From positions 1,426,001 to 1,490,000 of the forward strand of contig OZ244571.1 in NCBI GenBank assembly GCA_965217825.1: a stretch of DNA of 64,000 bases, given 5' to 3'. Each line of letters opens with the position of its first letter. Position 1 is the first letter of the stretch. Source of the stretch: VXNE01 sp965217825 (GTDB lineage Bacteria; Pseudomonadota; Gammaproteobacteria; Pseudomonadales; Azotimanducaceae). Of this stretch, positions 16,824 to 25,960 are shown one piece after another. Under the pieces are notes generated by a model. It worked only from the letters and a program-made list of their open reading frames with translations. It was not told the origin of the DNA and searched no databases. A program made the position numbers and the translations under genes.

Positions 16824-17507
16824 CTAATCGAAGATTCCATCGGGGGGAATCTGCACGATGCGGTCGGTGTAGACGCCCGGCACGTGGACGCAATCCGGGT
16901 CGATCCCCCCGGCCTCGACAATCTCATGCTCCACTTCCACGACGGTGACCTTCGCCGCCATCGCCATGATCGGATTGAAGTTGCGCTGCGCGAAGCGAAA
17001 TTGCAAATTGCCGAACGTATCGGCGCGCCAGGCGCGAATGAAGGCGTAGTCCGCCGGCAAGGGATATTCCAGCACGTGCATGCGGCCGTTGATCTCACGG
17101 TGTTCCTTGTCTTCGGCCAGCTCGGTTCCCACGCTGGTGGGGGTATAGAACGCGCCGATCCCGGCCGCCGCCGCGCGTATGCGCTCGGCCAGTGTGCCCT
17201 GCGGCACCAGCTCCGCATCGATCTCGTCGTTGTTGTACATGCGGACAAACGGCGTCTCCCGCGACGGATGCGTCGGAGCCGTAAAGGCGCAGAACACCTT
17301 GCGTATGCGGCCGGCCTCAACAAGGACGGCGATATCCCGGTTGACGCTGTTGGAGATGGTGGCCAGATTCGTCGCACCCTGTTCGACCAGCGCCGACATG
17401 AGATTTCTCGGCGTCCCGGGAGTGCCGAATCCGGGGACCATGATCGTGGACCCGTCCGGCACGTCGGCCAACGCCGCCTCGAAACTGGGCAAGACTTTGT
17501 TCTTCAT
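16824..17507 (-). CDS. scoA: 3-oxoacid CoA-transferase, subunit A (copy 1)
   Basis: 227 residues, the alpha subunit. The N-terminal glycine-rich GSTIMVPGFGTPGTPRNLMS is the family signature (V-x-x-G-G-F-G-x-x-G-x-P variant), with PLPADYAFIRAWRADTFGN and MAMAAKVTVVEVEHEIVEAG in the expected order. Together with subunit B it forms the heterotetrameric transferase that activates a carboxylic acid with CoA. The second copy at 28996-29679 differs at roughly a dozen positions. A divergent promoter probably lies in 17508-17789, which faces the LLM pseudogene. Confidence 0.93.
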   Translation of the reverse strand: MKNKVLPSFEAALADVPDGSTIMVPGFGTPGTPRNLMSALVEQGATNLATISNSVNRDIAVLVEAGRIRKVFCAFTAPTHPSRETPFVRMYNNDEIDAELVPQGTLAERIRAAAAGIGAFYTPTSVGTELAEDKEHREINGRMHVLEYPLPADYAFIRAWRADTFGNLQFRFAQRNFNPIMAMAAKVTVVEVEHEIVEAGGIDPDCVHVPGVYTDRIVQIPPDGIFD

Positions 17508-17665
17508 TTCCCCCTCATCCCCTTTGCCTGGACCTTACCCCGACCAATCCCGTGCGTCCGGTGGTGGCCAATCGCTCAAGCAATTCCCTGCTCGTGCTGT
17601 GCACATTCTAGCCCGCGTTGGCGGTTGGCAATCTGCAGGTGCCAATCGCGACAGGCTCTACACGG

Positions 17666-17738
17666 GCGAACCCATCATGATTCCCGCTCGGATCGTGTCG
17701 CACCGACCGCCACTCGCACTATCATGTTTCGAATCGCG
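17666..17738 (+). repeat. Dispersed upstream repeat ('MFRI' leader), copy 1
   Basis: About 70 bases from CGGGCGAACC to ATGTTTCGAATC recur at 31446-31518 and in part at 36225-36263. Each time ATG/GTG-TTTCGAATC could encode the start MFRI. It lies between CoA-transferase subunit A and the LLM gene and looks like the shared upstream region of an ancestral gene; see findings. Confidence 0.5.
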
Positions 17739-17789
17739 GCCTCGTCGGAGGTCGACCCCAATCGGGAAACCCAGGTCCAGGAGGTCCGC

Positions 17790-18546
17790 ATGCCAATCCC
17801 TGTCGGTCTCAATATCTGGTCCCGCTTAGTCGAGCATACCTTCCCTTATCTGGATAAAGCCCTGGCCCCATTTGATTCCTTGTGGATCCCCGACCATGTG
17901 CAAAACAACGGTCACAAAGTCGGCGAAGGCTGGACCTTATTGGCATAGGAGCCGGTTGGAATGAGGCGGAATATCTTTCTTATGGCTGGCGATTCCCAAA
18001 GGCAAGAGAACGCATCGCGCAACTGGCTGAGGCCATAAGAATCTGTCGTTTGATGTGGACCGAGGCGCCGGCCAACTTTGAGGGTCAGTACTATCAGATC
18101 AAGGATGCTTACTGTGAGCCCGTACCAGATCCGATACCCCCGGTGATGGTTGGTGGCTCAGGCGAGAAATACACGCTGCGTGTGGTGGCTGAACAGGCCG
18201 ACTGGTGGAACCATGTTTTCGAAGACCGGGAGACCTATCGCCACAAGCAGGAGGTTCTCAAATCCCATTGTCGCGCGGTTGGCCGTGACTACGACGAGAT
18301 CGAGCAAGTCATCTGCAGAAGTGTCTTCATTGCTGAAGACGAAAAAGAACTCAACCGCCTGAAAGCTGATCCCAATATCAGGTCCGGTGGGAATAGCCTG
18401 TCGGAACGCCGGAGCAGGTCACGGAGGCCCTGCTCGAAGTGATCGATCAGGGCGCGGACAGATTTGTGGTCAACATCTCCGATGCCCCACGGGTAGAAGG
18501 GACTGATCTGTTCGCAGCAGCGGTGATGCCCCACTTGAAGCGATAG
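17790..18546 (+). pseudogene. LLM-class flavin-dependent oxidoreductase, deleted and frameshifted (copy 1)
   Basis: Starts MPIPVGLNIWSRLVEHTFPY at ATG 17790 with GGAGG seven bases upstream. Aligned by eye to the intact copy at 37554-38468, it lacks about 150 bases after GEGWTLL (the next readable segment is GAGWNEAEYLSYGW). It has also lost one base near 18396 (CCTGTCGG against CCTGATCGG), so the C-terminus is frameshifted twice. The remaining sequence is otherwise close to the intact paralogue. It should be inactive. Confidence 0.85.
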
Positions 18547-18558
18547 GTATCTCAACGC

Positions 18559-18624
18559 GCAGGCGACGGAGTCGCCGAGCGGCCCCGCAAGGGGTAAGCC
18601 GCCTTGGCGGCGAGTAATCCCTGC
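18559..18624 (+). ncRNA. Multi-hairpin structured element, copy 1 (unassigned)
   Basis: Outer stem GCAGG/CCTGC encloses three hairpins: GGCGAC-GGA-GTCGCC, CCCC-GCAA-GGGG and GCCGCC-TT-GGCGGC. A second copy of the core (CCCCGYAAGGG, RCCGCCTnnGGCGGCGA, then TGCC) is at 42534-42592, with base changes that keep the hairpins. It could be a structured RNA, a 3'-UTR element or a REP-like DNA repeat. I do not recognise the family. Confidence 0.35.
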
Positions 18625-18890
18625 CTCGCTACCGCGCCAACCAGGCGTTCTACGCGTTGGGCCAGATCGCCCAGGTCCTGCTGCGCGCGGTGCAGTACGA
18701 GGCGCTGCCGAAAAAGGCGCGCGCGCACGGCATCCGCTCGGTCATCCGATACGTGATGCGCACGGCGGCATACATGGTTCGCACGGCGCGCCGGGTGTGA
18801 GTGCGCTTCGCGAAGACGAACTTCCGGCTGGACTGGCTGTACCAGGCCATGGTCTCGCTGGAGGCGCGCGCCCCGCCCGGCGCCGCCTGA
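18621..18890 (+). pseudogene. C-terminal remnant of a DDE transposase (IS1380-like)
   Basis: Reads YRANQAFYALGQIAQVLLRA, then a basic segment, an in-frame TGA at 18798-18800, and FAKTNFRLDWLYQAMVSLEA before the terminal TGA. This arrangement (N-x-A-F-Y-x-L-x-x-I-A-Q-x-L-L-R, R-R-x-x-V-x-F-A-K) is typical of the end of IS1380-family transposases. Only about 90 codons remain and the internal stop confirms decay. The family name is from memory and moderate in confidence. Confidence 0.55.
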
Positions 18891-19197
18891 CGCATCAACG
18901 GTTCGCCCAACGCCGCCCCGCGGCGGGGATGCGCTTGTCCGCGCCGTCAAATGGGGCGGTCGCGAGAGCGACGAAGGCCACTTTCCCGGGCGTTCCGCGA
19001 GCCGTTCACACCTTCGTAGACCTCTGAAGTCCCCGTTCGGCCATCAACAAACGACCAGCCTTTAGTGTACAGTGGTGCAGTTACGTGAGAGGACACCGTC
19101 GGCGCGGCATCGCCGGTCGGCGAGTGGTGTAACAACCGCGCCCTTGGCGATGCAACACCGCTGGTTTCGTTCTTACAACGAGACAAGAGGGAAACTT
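18891..19197 (+). other. Non-coding stretch before TonB receptor
   Basis: About 300 bases between the transposase remnant and the receptor start. The left part is GC-rich and is probably residual insertion-sequence DNA. The right part (19040-19197) should hold the receptor promoter; TTAGTGTACAGTGGTGCAG near 19062 is only a weak candidate. GACAAGAGGGAAACTT provides the ribosome-binding site for ATG 19198. No gene seen. Confidence 0.5.
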
Positions 19198-21846
19198 ATG
19201 ACTATCTATTCCATGAGCTGGCGACAGCTCGGCATTGCGGCATTGGCCGCGATCGGCATGACGTTCTGCTTGCCTGCGGCGGCCCAGTCCGACGCAGACG
19301 AGGGAGAAGAAGCCGACGACGAACCGCTGGTCGAGGAGATCGTGGTCACCGCCACGTACCGCGACACGAACCTGATGGACACGCCGGTCACCATCTCGGC
19401 ATTAACGGACATCGAACTCGAGCAGCGGGGCGTCGAGGACATCACAAGCATGTTTCTGGCGATCCCCGGATTGAACTACGGCAACGCCACGAACACTTGG
19501 CACAGAGTCGTGGCGCGCGGGATCGCCCAGTTCCGGGCCCCGACCTCGCCGGTGTCGATTTATGTGGACAACGTACCCGTCACGGGCACGAGCAGCCGGC
19601 AGCCGCGGCTTCCGAATTTCGACCTGGAGCGCATCGAGGTGCTCAAGGGGCCGCAGGGCACGCTATACGGCGAAGGCAGCATGGCGGGGGCGATCCGCTA
19701 CATCACCAAGAAGCCCAATCCGGCGGGCTTCGACTGGGCGTTCACGACGAGGATTTCGGACCCGTCGCATTCCGGTGACATGGGGTTGCGCATCGACTCC
19801 ATGATCAATATCCCGCTCGGGGAGCGGCTGGCGGCGCGCATAACCCCTTATGCACGCAATAAAGCCGGTATCCTCGATAAGGTGGGGCCCGAAATCATTG
19901 AGGATGTCGATGAGATCGACGAGAGGGGAGTACGGGCCCAACTCGCCTTCTATCCCACCGACAAGCTCACGCTCAACGCGACGTACTACTATGTCGAAAG
20001 CGATATCGGCGGCCCCGGGATTGCCTTTCACTGCTTCTCGGAGGAACGCCCCGCAGGCGGCAATTTCCCTCGGGGCGACGCACTCCCTCAAGTACCGCAA
20101 TATCCCGTCATAGGGGGTTGCGAAACCGGGGAGAACGGCACGTTCGACGGGGAGACTCAGAGATACAAAGACGGCCCGTCCCACGTCTACGTGACGCACA
20201 TGGCCTCGCCGCAACTAAAAGACGGCGGAATTTCCGAGACGGCGATCATCAACCTCAGCGCCGAGTGGGAGCTGCCGTGGGCAGACCTGATGGCGGCCTC
20301 GGGGTTTTATGAACACGACATCACGTTTGCGGAGGAGCAGAGCGTCGGCGGCGCCTTCGGCACCATCGAGGGGGGGCTCTGGGACATACGAACCGATGCT
20401 GCATGTGCGACAGTAGGTTGCGGGACCGGTGGATTCTGGGGCCGTAGCAGCGTCAGGTCTCACTCGAGTCTTAATGAACGCTGGGCCACTGAGGCGCGCC
20501 TCGTCTCCAACACGGACAGCCGGTTGGAGTGGAGCGTCGGTGTGTACATCCAGCGCATCGACCTCGATGCTGATCCAAGGCTTTGGGAGCCTTGCGGCTC
20601 GATGGGGGTGGCAAGTGGAACCGCCTACGCGAACACTGCCACTGGTGTTCCTGCGGTTACCGAGAATGGGGATCCTGTGGTCTGCACCGGGGGATTCACG
20701 TTCAACCCCGAGGTGATGTCGCTCGAGCAGATGCGGCAAGTCCACAATCTTTTGCAAGGTGTGGGGCGCAGGGGCGGCGCCAGCTATCAAGACCGGGATT
20801 CGGAGGCCATCTTCGGCGAGGTGGGCTATCGCATTAGCGATCAGTTCCATATCCTGGCCGGAGTGCGTTACGCCGAAAGTACGGTGGAGCTGTTGAGCGG
20901 CCCGGGAGGCATGTGGGTGCCGCAGAGCGAGACGAACCCGCGCGCCGAGCCGGCGACGCAAGACAAAGCGGCGCCAAAGGTCACCCTTAGCTGGCGGCCC
21001 AACAACGATACGATGGTCTACCTCACGTATGCGGAGGCGTTCCGCACGGGAGGCATAAACACACGGCTCGTGTCCCGACTGGACGACTATGAGGATGCCG
21101 TCGCGCGGGGCGTCCCTGGCGCCGCGGAGTTAGCTGAAGCCGCCAGCCAACTGCTGAACTTCGAAGGCGACGACATAGAGTCCTGGGAGCTGGGGGCCAA
21201 GGCGACGGTCCTGGATGGACGCCTCGACATCATGGCGAGCGTGTATGACACGGCCATCAATAATGCCGTGGTCCGCACCGGCACAAATTTCCCGGCGCTG
21301 CCGGATCCCGATAACCCATTGCTCACCACACCGTATAGCCCGGACGTCAATGCCAACATCGGCAAAGCCGCATCCCGAGGCCTTGAATTTGAGCTGCGGG
21401 GCAAACTGACCGACTCGTTGCGCTTGCACGCGGGCGGCGCGTATGTCCCCGATGCGGAAACCCAGACGCAGCAGTCGGGCGGGGAGATAGCGGGTGCGGG
21501 GGTACGCGTTAACATCGACGCGGGCAACCGCATTAGCTTTACGCCGGTACACGCCTATTTCGCCTCGTTGATGTATGACTTCGAGCTCGCCGGCTTCGAC
21601 GCTACGCTGCGTGGCGATTACTACTACCGGGGCACGAAGTTGTTCAGGAGCGAAAACAACGAGCGGCCGACGCCAACCAACCGGATCCTGAATCTGAAGC
21701 TGTTGCTGGCCCGGGACAACTATGAGGTTGGCGTCTTTATCCAGAATGTCGCCGATGACATCAACCCCTTTACGCTCGGTAGCAGCGGCTATAATGGCTT
21801 CAACCCACCGCGGACATTCGGGTTGCAGTTCAGCTTTAACCAATAG
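19198..21846 (+). CDS. TonB-dependent outer-membrane receptor 1
   Basis: 882 residues from ATG 19198 (AAGAGGGAAACTT upstream). The signal peptide ends CLPAAAQ. The TonB-box region EEIVVTATYRDT is followed by the plug (TPVTISALTDIELEQRGVED, RIEVLKGPQGTLYGEGSMAG) and a 22-strand barrel ending in FGLQFSFNQ with terminal aromatic/polar residues. It resembles the large FecA-like group common in marine gammaproteobacteria. Ligand unknown. It is followed by a strong terminator and then PpiC, HupE and DUF3604 genes, a neighbourhood that suggests the receptor feeds that set. Confidence 0.93.
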   Translation: MTIYSMSWRQLGIAALAAIGMTFCLPAAAQSDADEGEEADDEPLVEEIVVTATYRDTNLMDTPVTISALTDIELEQRGVEDITSMFLAIPGLNYGNATNTWHRVVARGIAQFRAPTSPVSIYVDNVPVTGTSSRQPRLPNFDLERIEVLKGPQGTLYGEGSMAGAIRYITKKPNPAGFDWAFTTRISDPSHSGDMGLRIDSMINIPLGERLAARITPYARNKAGILDKVGPEIIEDVDEIDERGVRAQLAFYPTDKLTLNATYYYVESDIGGPGIAFHCFSEERPAGGNFPRGDALPQVPQYPVIGGCETGENGTFDGETQRYKDGPSHVYVTHMASPQLKDGGISETAIINLSAEWELPWADLMAASGFYEHDITFAEEQSVGGAFGTIEGGLWDIRTDAACATVGCGTGGFWGRSSVRSHSSLNERWATEARLVSNTDSRLEWSVGVYIQRIDLDADPRLWEPCGSMGVASGTAYANTATGVPAVTENGDPVVCTGGFTFNPEVMSLEQMRQVHNLLQGVGRRGGASYQDRDSEAIFGEVGYRISDQFHILAGVRYAESTVELLSGPGGMWVPQSETNPRAEPATQDKAAPKVTLSWRPNNDTMVYLTYAEAFRTGGINTRLVSRLDDYEDAVARGVPGAAELAEAASQLLNFEGDDIESWELGAKATVLDGRLDIMASVYDTAINNAVVRTGTNFPALPDPDNPLLTTPYSPDVNANIGKAASRGLEFELRGKLTDSLRLHAGGAYVPDAETQTQQSGGEIAGAGVRVNIDAGNRISFTPVHAYFASLMYDFELAGFDATLRGDYYYRGTKLFRSENNERPTPTNRILNLKLLLARDNYEVGVFIQNVADDINPFTLGSSGYNGFNPPRTFGLQFSFNQ

Positions 21847-21878
21847 CCCTCAGCGCTTGCTGAGTTGAACCTTGGCGC

Positions 21879-21910
21879 AGCCCGCACCGAAAGGTGCGGG
21901 CTGTTTTTTT
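21879..21910 (+). terminator. Rho-independent terminator after TonB receptor 1
   Basis: AGCCCGCACC-GAAA-GGTGCGGGCT hairpin (perfect 10-bp stem, GNRA-like tetraloop) followed by a run of seven to eight T. It lies 33 bases after the receptor stop and just before the PpiC gene. It may also act as an attenuator lowering expression of the downstream genes. Confidence 0.92.
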
Positions 21911-21930
21911 GTGTGCCCTTGCTCTAGCCC

Positions 21931-22731
21931 GTGAAATACCTCAAAGACCCGTTGGTGGCATTCTTGTTGATCGGCGCCGCGATCTTTGGCGTAGATGCGT
22001 GGCGTTCCAGCGGCCCGGAACTCCTGCGCGTCGGACCGCTGGATATCGAGCGGCTGCAGAATCAATGGCAAATACAAATGGGCCGCCCGCCGACTCGGAC
22101 AGAGCTCGACGGCTTGATCAACGCGCATGTTCGCGAAGAGATACTGGTGCGGGAGGCGCGGAAACTTGGTCTCGACGATAACGACGTCATCATCCGGCGC
22201 CGTCTCGCTCAAAAGCTGACGTTTTTGACCGAGGATCTCGCGCTACTCGAGCCGCCGACCGATGCGGAGTCTATCGAGTTTTTCCAAACGAACGCCGAGC
22301 GCTACCGAATACCGGCGCGATATTCCTTCTCGCACGTTTACTTCAGTCCCGATGCACGTGCGACGCCGCGCGAGGACGCGATCGCGGCAGCACACCATGT
22401 CGACGAGACTAACTGGCGCGCACTCGGCGATCCTTTCATGTTGCACGACACCTTCGCCAACGTCTCCGAGGCCGACGTTCGCAAGGACTTCGGCGCCAGG
22501 TTTTCCGAATCACTGGCCAAGCTCACCGGAAACGGTTGGCAAGGCCCGGTCGAATCCGGCTACGGCTACCACTTGGTGCGCGTCAACCAACGGACTCAGG
22601 CACGCGCCCCCAGTTTCCATGAGGTGAAAGACAAGGTCGTAAACGACCTCGAGGCGAGACGCCGAGCAGATGCAAACGCACGCTACTACGAGTCGTTGCG
22701 TTCGCGATACAAGATTGAGGTCGAACGTTGA
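21931..22731 (+). CDS. Membrane-anchored peptidyl-prolyl isomerase (PpiC/SurA-like)
   Basis: 266 residues from a GTG at 21931. An N-terminal signal anchor (VAFLLIGAAIFGVDAW) is followed by a SurA-like N-domain (IDRL-type helices; HVREEILVREARKLGL) and a parvulin rotamase region starting at RIPARYSFSHVYFSPD. The parvulin core is short and degenerate, with the closing GWQGPVESGYGYHLVRV recognisable. It probably chaperones outer-membrane proteins, plausibly the receptor upstream. It overlaps the HupE gene by 4 bases (TTGA), so the two are translationally coupled. Confidence 0.85.
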   Translation: MKYLKDPLVAFLLIGAAIFGVDAWRSSGPELLRVGPLDIERLQNQWQIQMGRPPTRTELDGLINAHVREEILVREARKLGLDDNDVIIRRRLAQKLTFLTEDLALLEPPTDAESIEFFQTNAERYRIPARYSFSHVYFSPDARATPREDAIAAAHHVDETNWRALGDPFMLHDTFANVSEADVRKDFGARFSESLAKLTGNGWQGPVESGYGYHLVRVNQRTQARAPSFHEVKDKVVNDLEARRRADANARYYESLRSRYKIEVER

Positions 22732-23702
22732 GGTCTCGGTGGCTGCTTTTGGCTGCCGTCTTTTGCGCCGCTTCGGCAACCGGCCACGAGGTCCGGCCGG
22801 CCTACCTCGGGATCACGGAAATCAGCCCCAACGTCTTCGAGGTGTTGTGGAAGCAGCCGTTGCTCGGCGATCGCCGCCTGCCACTCGAGCCCGTGCTGCC
22901 CGAGCACTGCGTGCTCGCGGTCCGCAGCGTCGACGATGTTCGCAATACGGCGTTGATTCAACGCTGGACGGCCGATTGCGGACCAGGAGGCCTGGTTGGA
23001 TCCGTGATCGGCATCGAGGGCCTGTCGAGCACGCTCACTGATGTGCTGGTCAATGTTGCGCTGCTCGACGGGACGTCCATCTCGGCTTTGCTGCGACCGG
23101 AGGCGCCCTACTTGACGGTTGACTCGAAGGGGCGCGCGAATCTGCTTGGTTATCTGACACTCGGAGTCGAACATCTGCTGTTCGGCTTCGACCACATTCT
23201 GTTTGTGATCGGGTTGATGTTTTTCATCACGAAACCCGGCCCGCTCATCAAAACGATTACCGCCTTCACGATCGCGCACAGCATTACGCTCGGCCTGTCG
23301 GCTCTCGAGGTCGTTCGGCTCTCACAAGCGCCCGTGGAGGCCGTGATCGCATTATCGATCCTGTTTCTGGCCGTAGAACGTCTGCGTGGTGCCGAGGCGA
23401 CCATCACCGCCCGCCATACCTGGATCGTGGCGTTCGTTTTTGGACTCCTGCACGGTTTCGGCTTTGCCGGCGCGCTTGCCGACATTGGCCTGCCGAAGGC
23501 AAATGCGCTTTGGGCGCTATTCCTCTTCAACCTGGGCGTCGAGATCGGCCAGCTAGTGATCGTCGCCGCCGCGCTCACGGTGGTGGCTTGCGTGCGCCAT
23601 GCAAAGCTCTCCTTGCCGCCATGGCTCATCAACGCACCGCTCTACGGCATCGGTAGCATCGCGTCCTATTGGTTCGTGTCGCGCACGGTGCTGATCATTT
23701 GA
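22728..23702 (+). CDS. HupE/UreJ family membrane protein
   Basis: 324 residues from a TTG overlapping the previous stop. Signal peptide ending ATGHE, a periplasmic domain of about 120 residues, then six or seven membrane helices with the family motifs GVEHLLFGFDHILFVIGLMF, FTIAHSITLGLSAL and FGLLHGFGFAGALADIGL. The His-rich helices bind divalent metal; HupE/UreJ proteins of hydrogenase and urease clusters move Ni2+. No such clusters are visible here, so the metal is open. The last ~120 bases of this gene are duplicated at 25743-25864. Confidence 0.9.
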   Translation: MRSRWLLLAAVFCAASATGHEVRPAYLGITEISPNVFEVLWKQPLLGDRRLPLEPVLPEHCVLAVRSVDDVRNTALIQRWTADCGPGGLVGSVIGIEGLSSTLTDVLVNVALLDGTSISALLRPEAPYLTVDSKGRANLLGYLTLGVEHLLFGFDHILFVIGLMFFITKPGPLIKTITAFTIAHSITLGLSALEVVRLSQAPVEAVIALSILFLAVERLRGAEATITARHTWIVAFVFGLLHGFGFAGALADIGLPKANALWALFLFNLGVEIGQLVIVAAALTVVACVRHAKLSLPPWLINAPLYGIGSIASYWFVSRTVLII

Positions 23703-23827
23703 TGATGCCCCGTTCAGAGCAACGCCTCGATCACATAGGCAACGTCGCTCGCGACAGCACGTTCGAGACCCGGTGCTATCATTCGGCAACATTTGGCGGC
23801 AAGCACGCGAAACGGGGGACTAATGTC

Positions 23828-25693
23828 ATGCCGATTCCACTATCCTCACCAGATGTGACGAGTCACTGCGCCAGGTGGCCAGGGCGCCTCTCTGGTCCGA
23901 TTCCATCGGGCCGGCGCATGATGACTGGCGTACTCGGCACATTGGCGGTCGCGGCTTCGTTTTTCACCATCCAGGCAGGCGCGGAATCGCCGGTCCGAAG
24001 TGTCTACTTCGGAGACCTGCACGTGCACACGAAGTACTCGGCCGATGCCTACAAGTCCGGCGCACGCACGGGGCCGGACGAAGCCTACGCGTACGCCAAG
24101 GGCGCCCCACTGCGGCATCCGGCCGGCCAGACCATCCGCATGCACGGTGCGCCGCTGGACTTCCTGGCCGTCACCGACCACGCCGAGTATCTGGGCAACA
24201 TCACAGCGCTTGGCGAATCGGCCGACCCATCTTCCGTTACGAGTCCCGGCGAGGTCACCCCCGACTTTGTGATCGAGGCTTACAGTGCCTTCGGGCGGGC
24301 CCTCCACGACGGCGAGCTCGATCCTGGACTTGCGCAGTCGATACGTCGAGACGCGTGGCAACGGACCATTGAGGCGGCCGAACGCCACTATGCGCCGGGT
24401 AAATTCACGACTTTCGTCGGCTTCGAGTACACCTCGGCGCCGGATGGCATGCTGCACCGCAACGTCATCTTCAAGGGCGCGCGCGTACCCGAGCTGCCTT
24501 TCGCCGCCTTCGATTCCCTCAATCCGGAAGACCTGTGGGCCTGGCTGGATCGGTTGCGGGCACAAGGCATCGAGGCGCTGGCGATTCCCCACAATACCAA
24601 TCTGAGCCGAGGGAACTTCTTCCAGACCACCACGTTCGCCGGAGAGCCGATGGATGCGGCCTATGCGGAAGTCCGGATGCGCAACGAGCCGATCGTGGAA
24701 ATGACCCAGGTGAAGGGAACGTCCGAGACGCATCCGCTGCTGTCGCCGAACGACGAGTGGGCCAACTTCGAGGTGCGCGACAGGAGCAGTGACGAGGTCA
24801 AGGGCTCGTACGTGCGCGATGCTCTGCTGATGGGGCTCGAGCTGCAGCACAGCCAGGGATTCAATCCGTACCGGTTCGGATTCATCGGCTCCAGCGATAC
24901 CCACAACACGGGTGGGTCCTACGAGGAGCCCACGTATCACGGCAAGATTGGCATTGTCGATGGGCGTCCCGAGTGGCGTTTGGCGATACTCGACGAGGAC
25001 AATCCTGAACTGAACCGGCGGCCTGGTTCCACCACCACCGGATTCGACTGGAGCGCGTCGGGGCTGGCGGCCGTCTGGGCCGAGGCCAACACGCGTGAAG
25101 CGATCTATGCGGCGCTGCGGCGCAAGGAGACCTTCGCCACCAGCGGCCCGCGGATCCGCGTGAAATTCTTCGCCGGCTACGATCTCGACGCGGCCGACGC
25201 AAGCCGGCTGTACGCCACCGGGGTTCCGATGGGCGGCGACCTCGAGGCGCGCCCGGGCGGTGCGCCGCGCTTCTTTGCCCGGGCGTTGCGGGATCCCTCG
25301 AGTGCGTGGCTGCAGCGCCTGCAGATCGTCAAGGGCTGGCTCGACGATGGCACCCGGCGGGAGCGAGTCTATGACGTTGCGTGCGCCGATGGCCTCGAAC
25401 CGAGCCCCGACAGCCACCGCTGTCCTGACAACGGGGCCAGCGTGGACCTCGCCACCTGCGACTTCGACTTCGACAAGGGAGCCGTTGAATTGAAGGCGAT
25501 GTGGGAGGATCCGGACTTCGACCGCGACGAGCGCGCCTTTTATTACGTGCGTGTGCTCGAGAACCCAACCTGCCGGTGGTCGACCTGGGACGCGATTCGG
25601 TTGGGCCTCCCGTTGCGCGCGGAGAAGGAGCCTACACTGCAGGAGCGAGCCTGGACGTCGCCCATATGGATCTTGCCCCGGACGGCGATGTAG
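23828..25693 (+). CDS. DUF3604 family protein (copy 1)
   Basis: 621 residues from ATG 23828. A hydrophobic export segment (GVLGTLAVAASFFTIQAGA) follows a short basic N-terminus. The body is the DUF3604, PHP-like metal-dependent hydrolase fold: YFGDLHVHTKYSADAY (HxH metal site), FLAVTDHAEYLGN, ALAIPHNTNLSRGNFF, FGFIGSSDTHNTGGSYEEP (SDTH), and a C-terminal DKGAVELKAMWEDPDFDRDE domain. The family's reaction is unestablished. It is encoded with TonB receptor, PpiC and HupE genes, a set I have seen associated in marine proteobacteria. Periplasmic phosphoesterase-type activity is a guess. Confidence 0.88.
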   Translation: MPIPLSSPDVTSHCARWPGRLSGPIPSGRRMMTGVLGTLAVAASFFTIQAGAESPVRSVYFGDLHVHTKYSADAYKSGARTGPDEAYAYAKGAPLRHPAGQTIRMHGAPLDFLAVTDHAEYLGNITALGESADPSSVTSPGEVTPDFVIEAYSAFGRALHDGELDPGLAQSIRRDAWQRTIEAAERHYAPGKFTTFVGFEYTSAPDGMLHRNVIFKGARVPELPFAAFDSLNPEDLWAWLDRLRAQGIEALAIPHNTNLSRGNFFQTTTFAGEPMDAAYAEVRMRNEPIVEMTQVKGTSETHPLLSPNDEWANFEVRDRSSDEVKGSYVRDALLMGLELQHSQGFNPYRFGFIGSSDTHNTGGSYEEPTYHGKIGIVDGRPEWRLAILDEDNPELNRRPGSTTTGFDWSASGLAAVWAEANTREAIYAALRRKETFATSGPRIRVKFFAGYDLDAADASRLYATGVPMGGDLEARPGGAPRFFARALRDPSSAWLQRLQIVKGWLDDGTRRERVYDVACADGLEPSPDSHRCPDNGASVDLATCDFDFDKGAVELKAMWEDPDFDRDERAFYYVRVLENPTCRWSTWDAIRLGLPLRAEKEPTLQERAWTSPIWILPRTAM

Positions 25694-25708
25694 ACGAAGT
25701 TCGGATTG

Positions 25709-25742
25709 ATGGAATACGTCAACCTCGGCAGATCCGGACTCA
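25709..25742 (+). pseudogene. AKR N-terminal stub
   Basis: ATG 25709 encodes MEYVNLGRSGLN, nearly identical to the first residues of the AKR at 15346 (MDYVNLGRSGLK). It is cut at 25742 by the duplicated HupE tail. Its matching C-terminus lies at 28045-28281, so the duplicated DUF3604 unit sits inside this AKR gene. Confidence 0.6.
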
Positions 25743-25864
25743 ATGGTTGCCTGCGTGCGCCATGCAAAGCTCTCCTTGCCGCAATGGCTCATCAACGCAC
25801 CGCTTTACGGCATCGGTAGCATCGCGTCCTATTGGTTCGTGTCGCGCACGGTACTGATCTTCTG
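25743..25864 (+). pseudogene. Duplicated 3' end of the HupE gene
   Basis: About 120 bases matching 23580-23702 with a handful of substitutions, including the stop and the following GATG. No start of its own; a by-product of the tandem duplication. Confidence 0.85.
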
Positions 25865-25960
25865 ATGATGGAAAATGCGTGCGGATCATGCGATGGTTAC
25901 GACGGCTTGACGCGGACAGCGGACGGACACGAATCCGGCAAGCAGACACGGGGGATTGAT

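Noticed and set aside
18611..18624. AATCCCTGCCTC match to the 3' part of tRNA-Ser (possible att site)
   Set aside because: Only 12 bases, lies inside the hairpin motif which itself recurs elsewhere, and no integrase gene is present between 14.1 and 18.6 kb.
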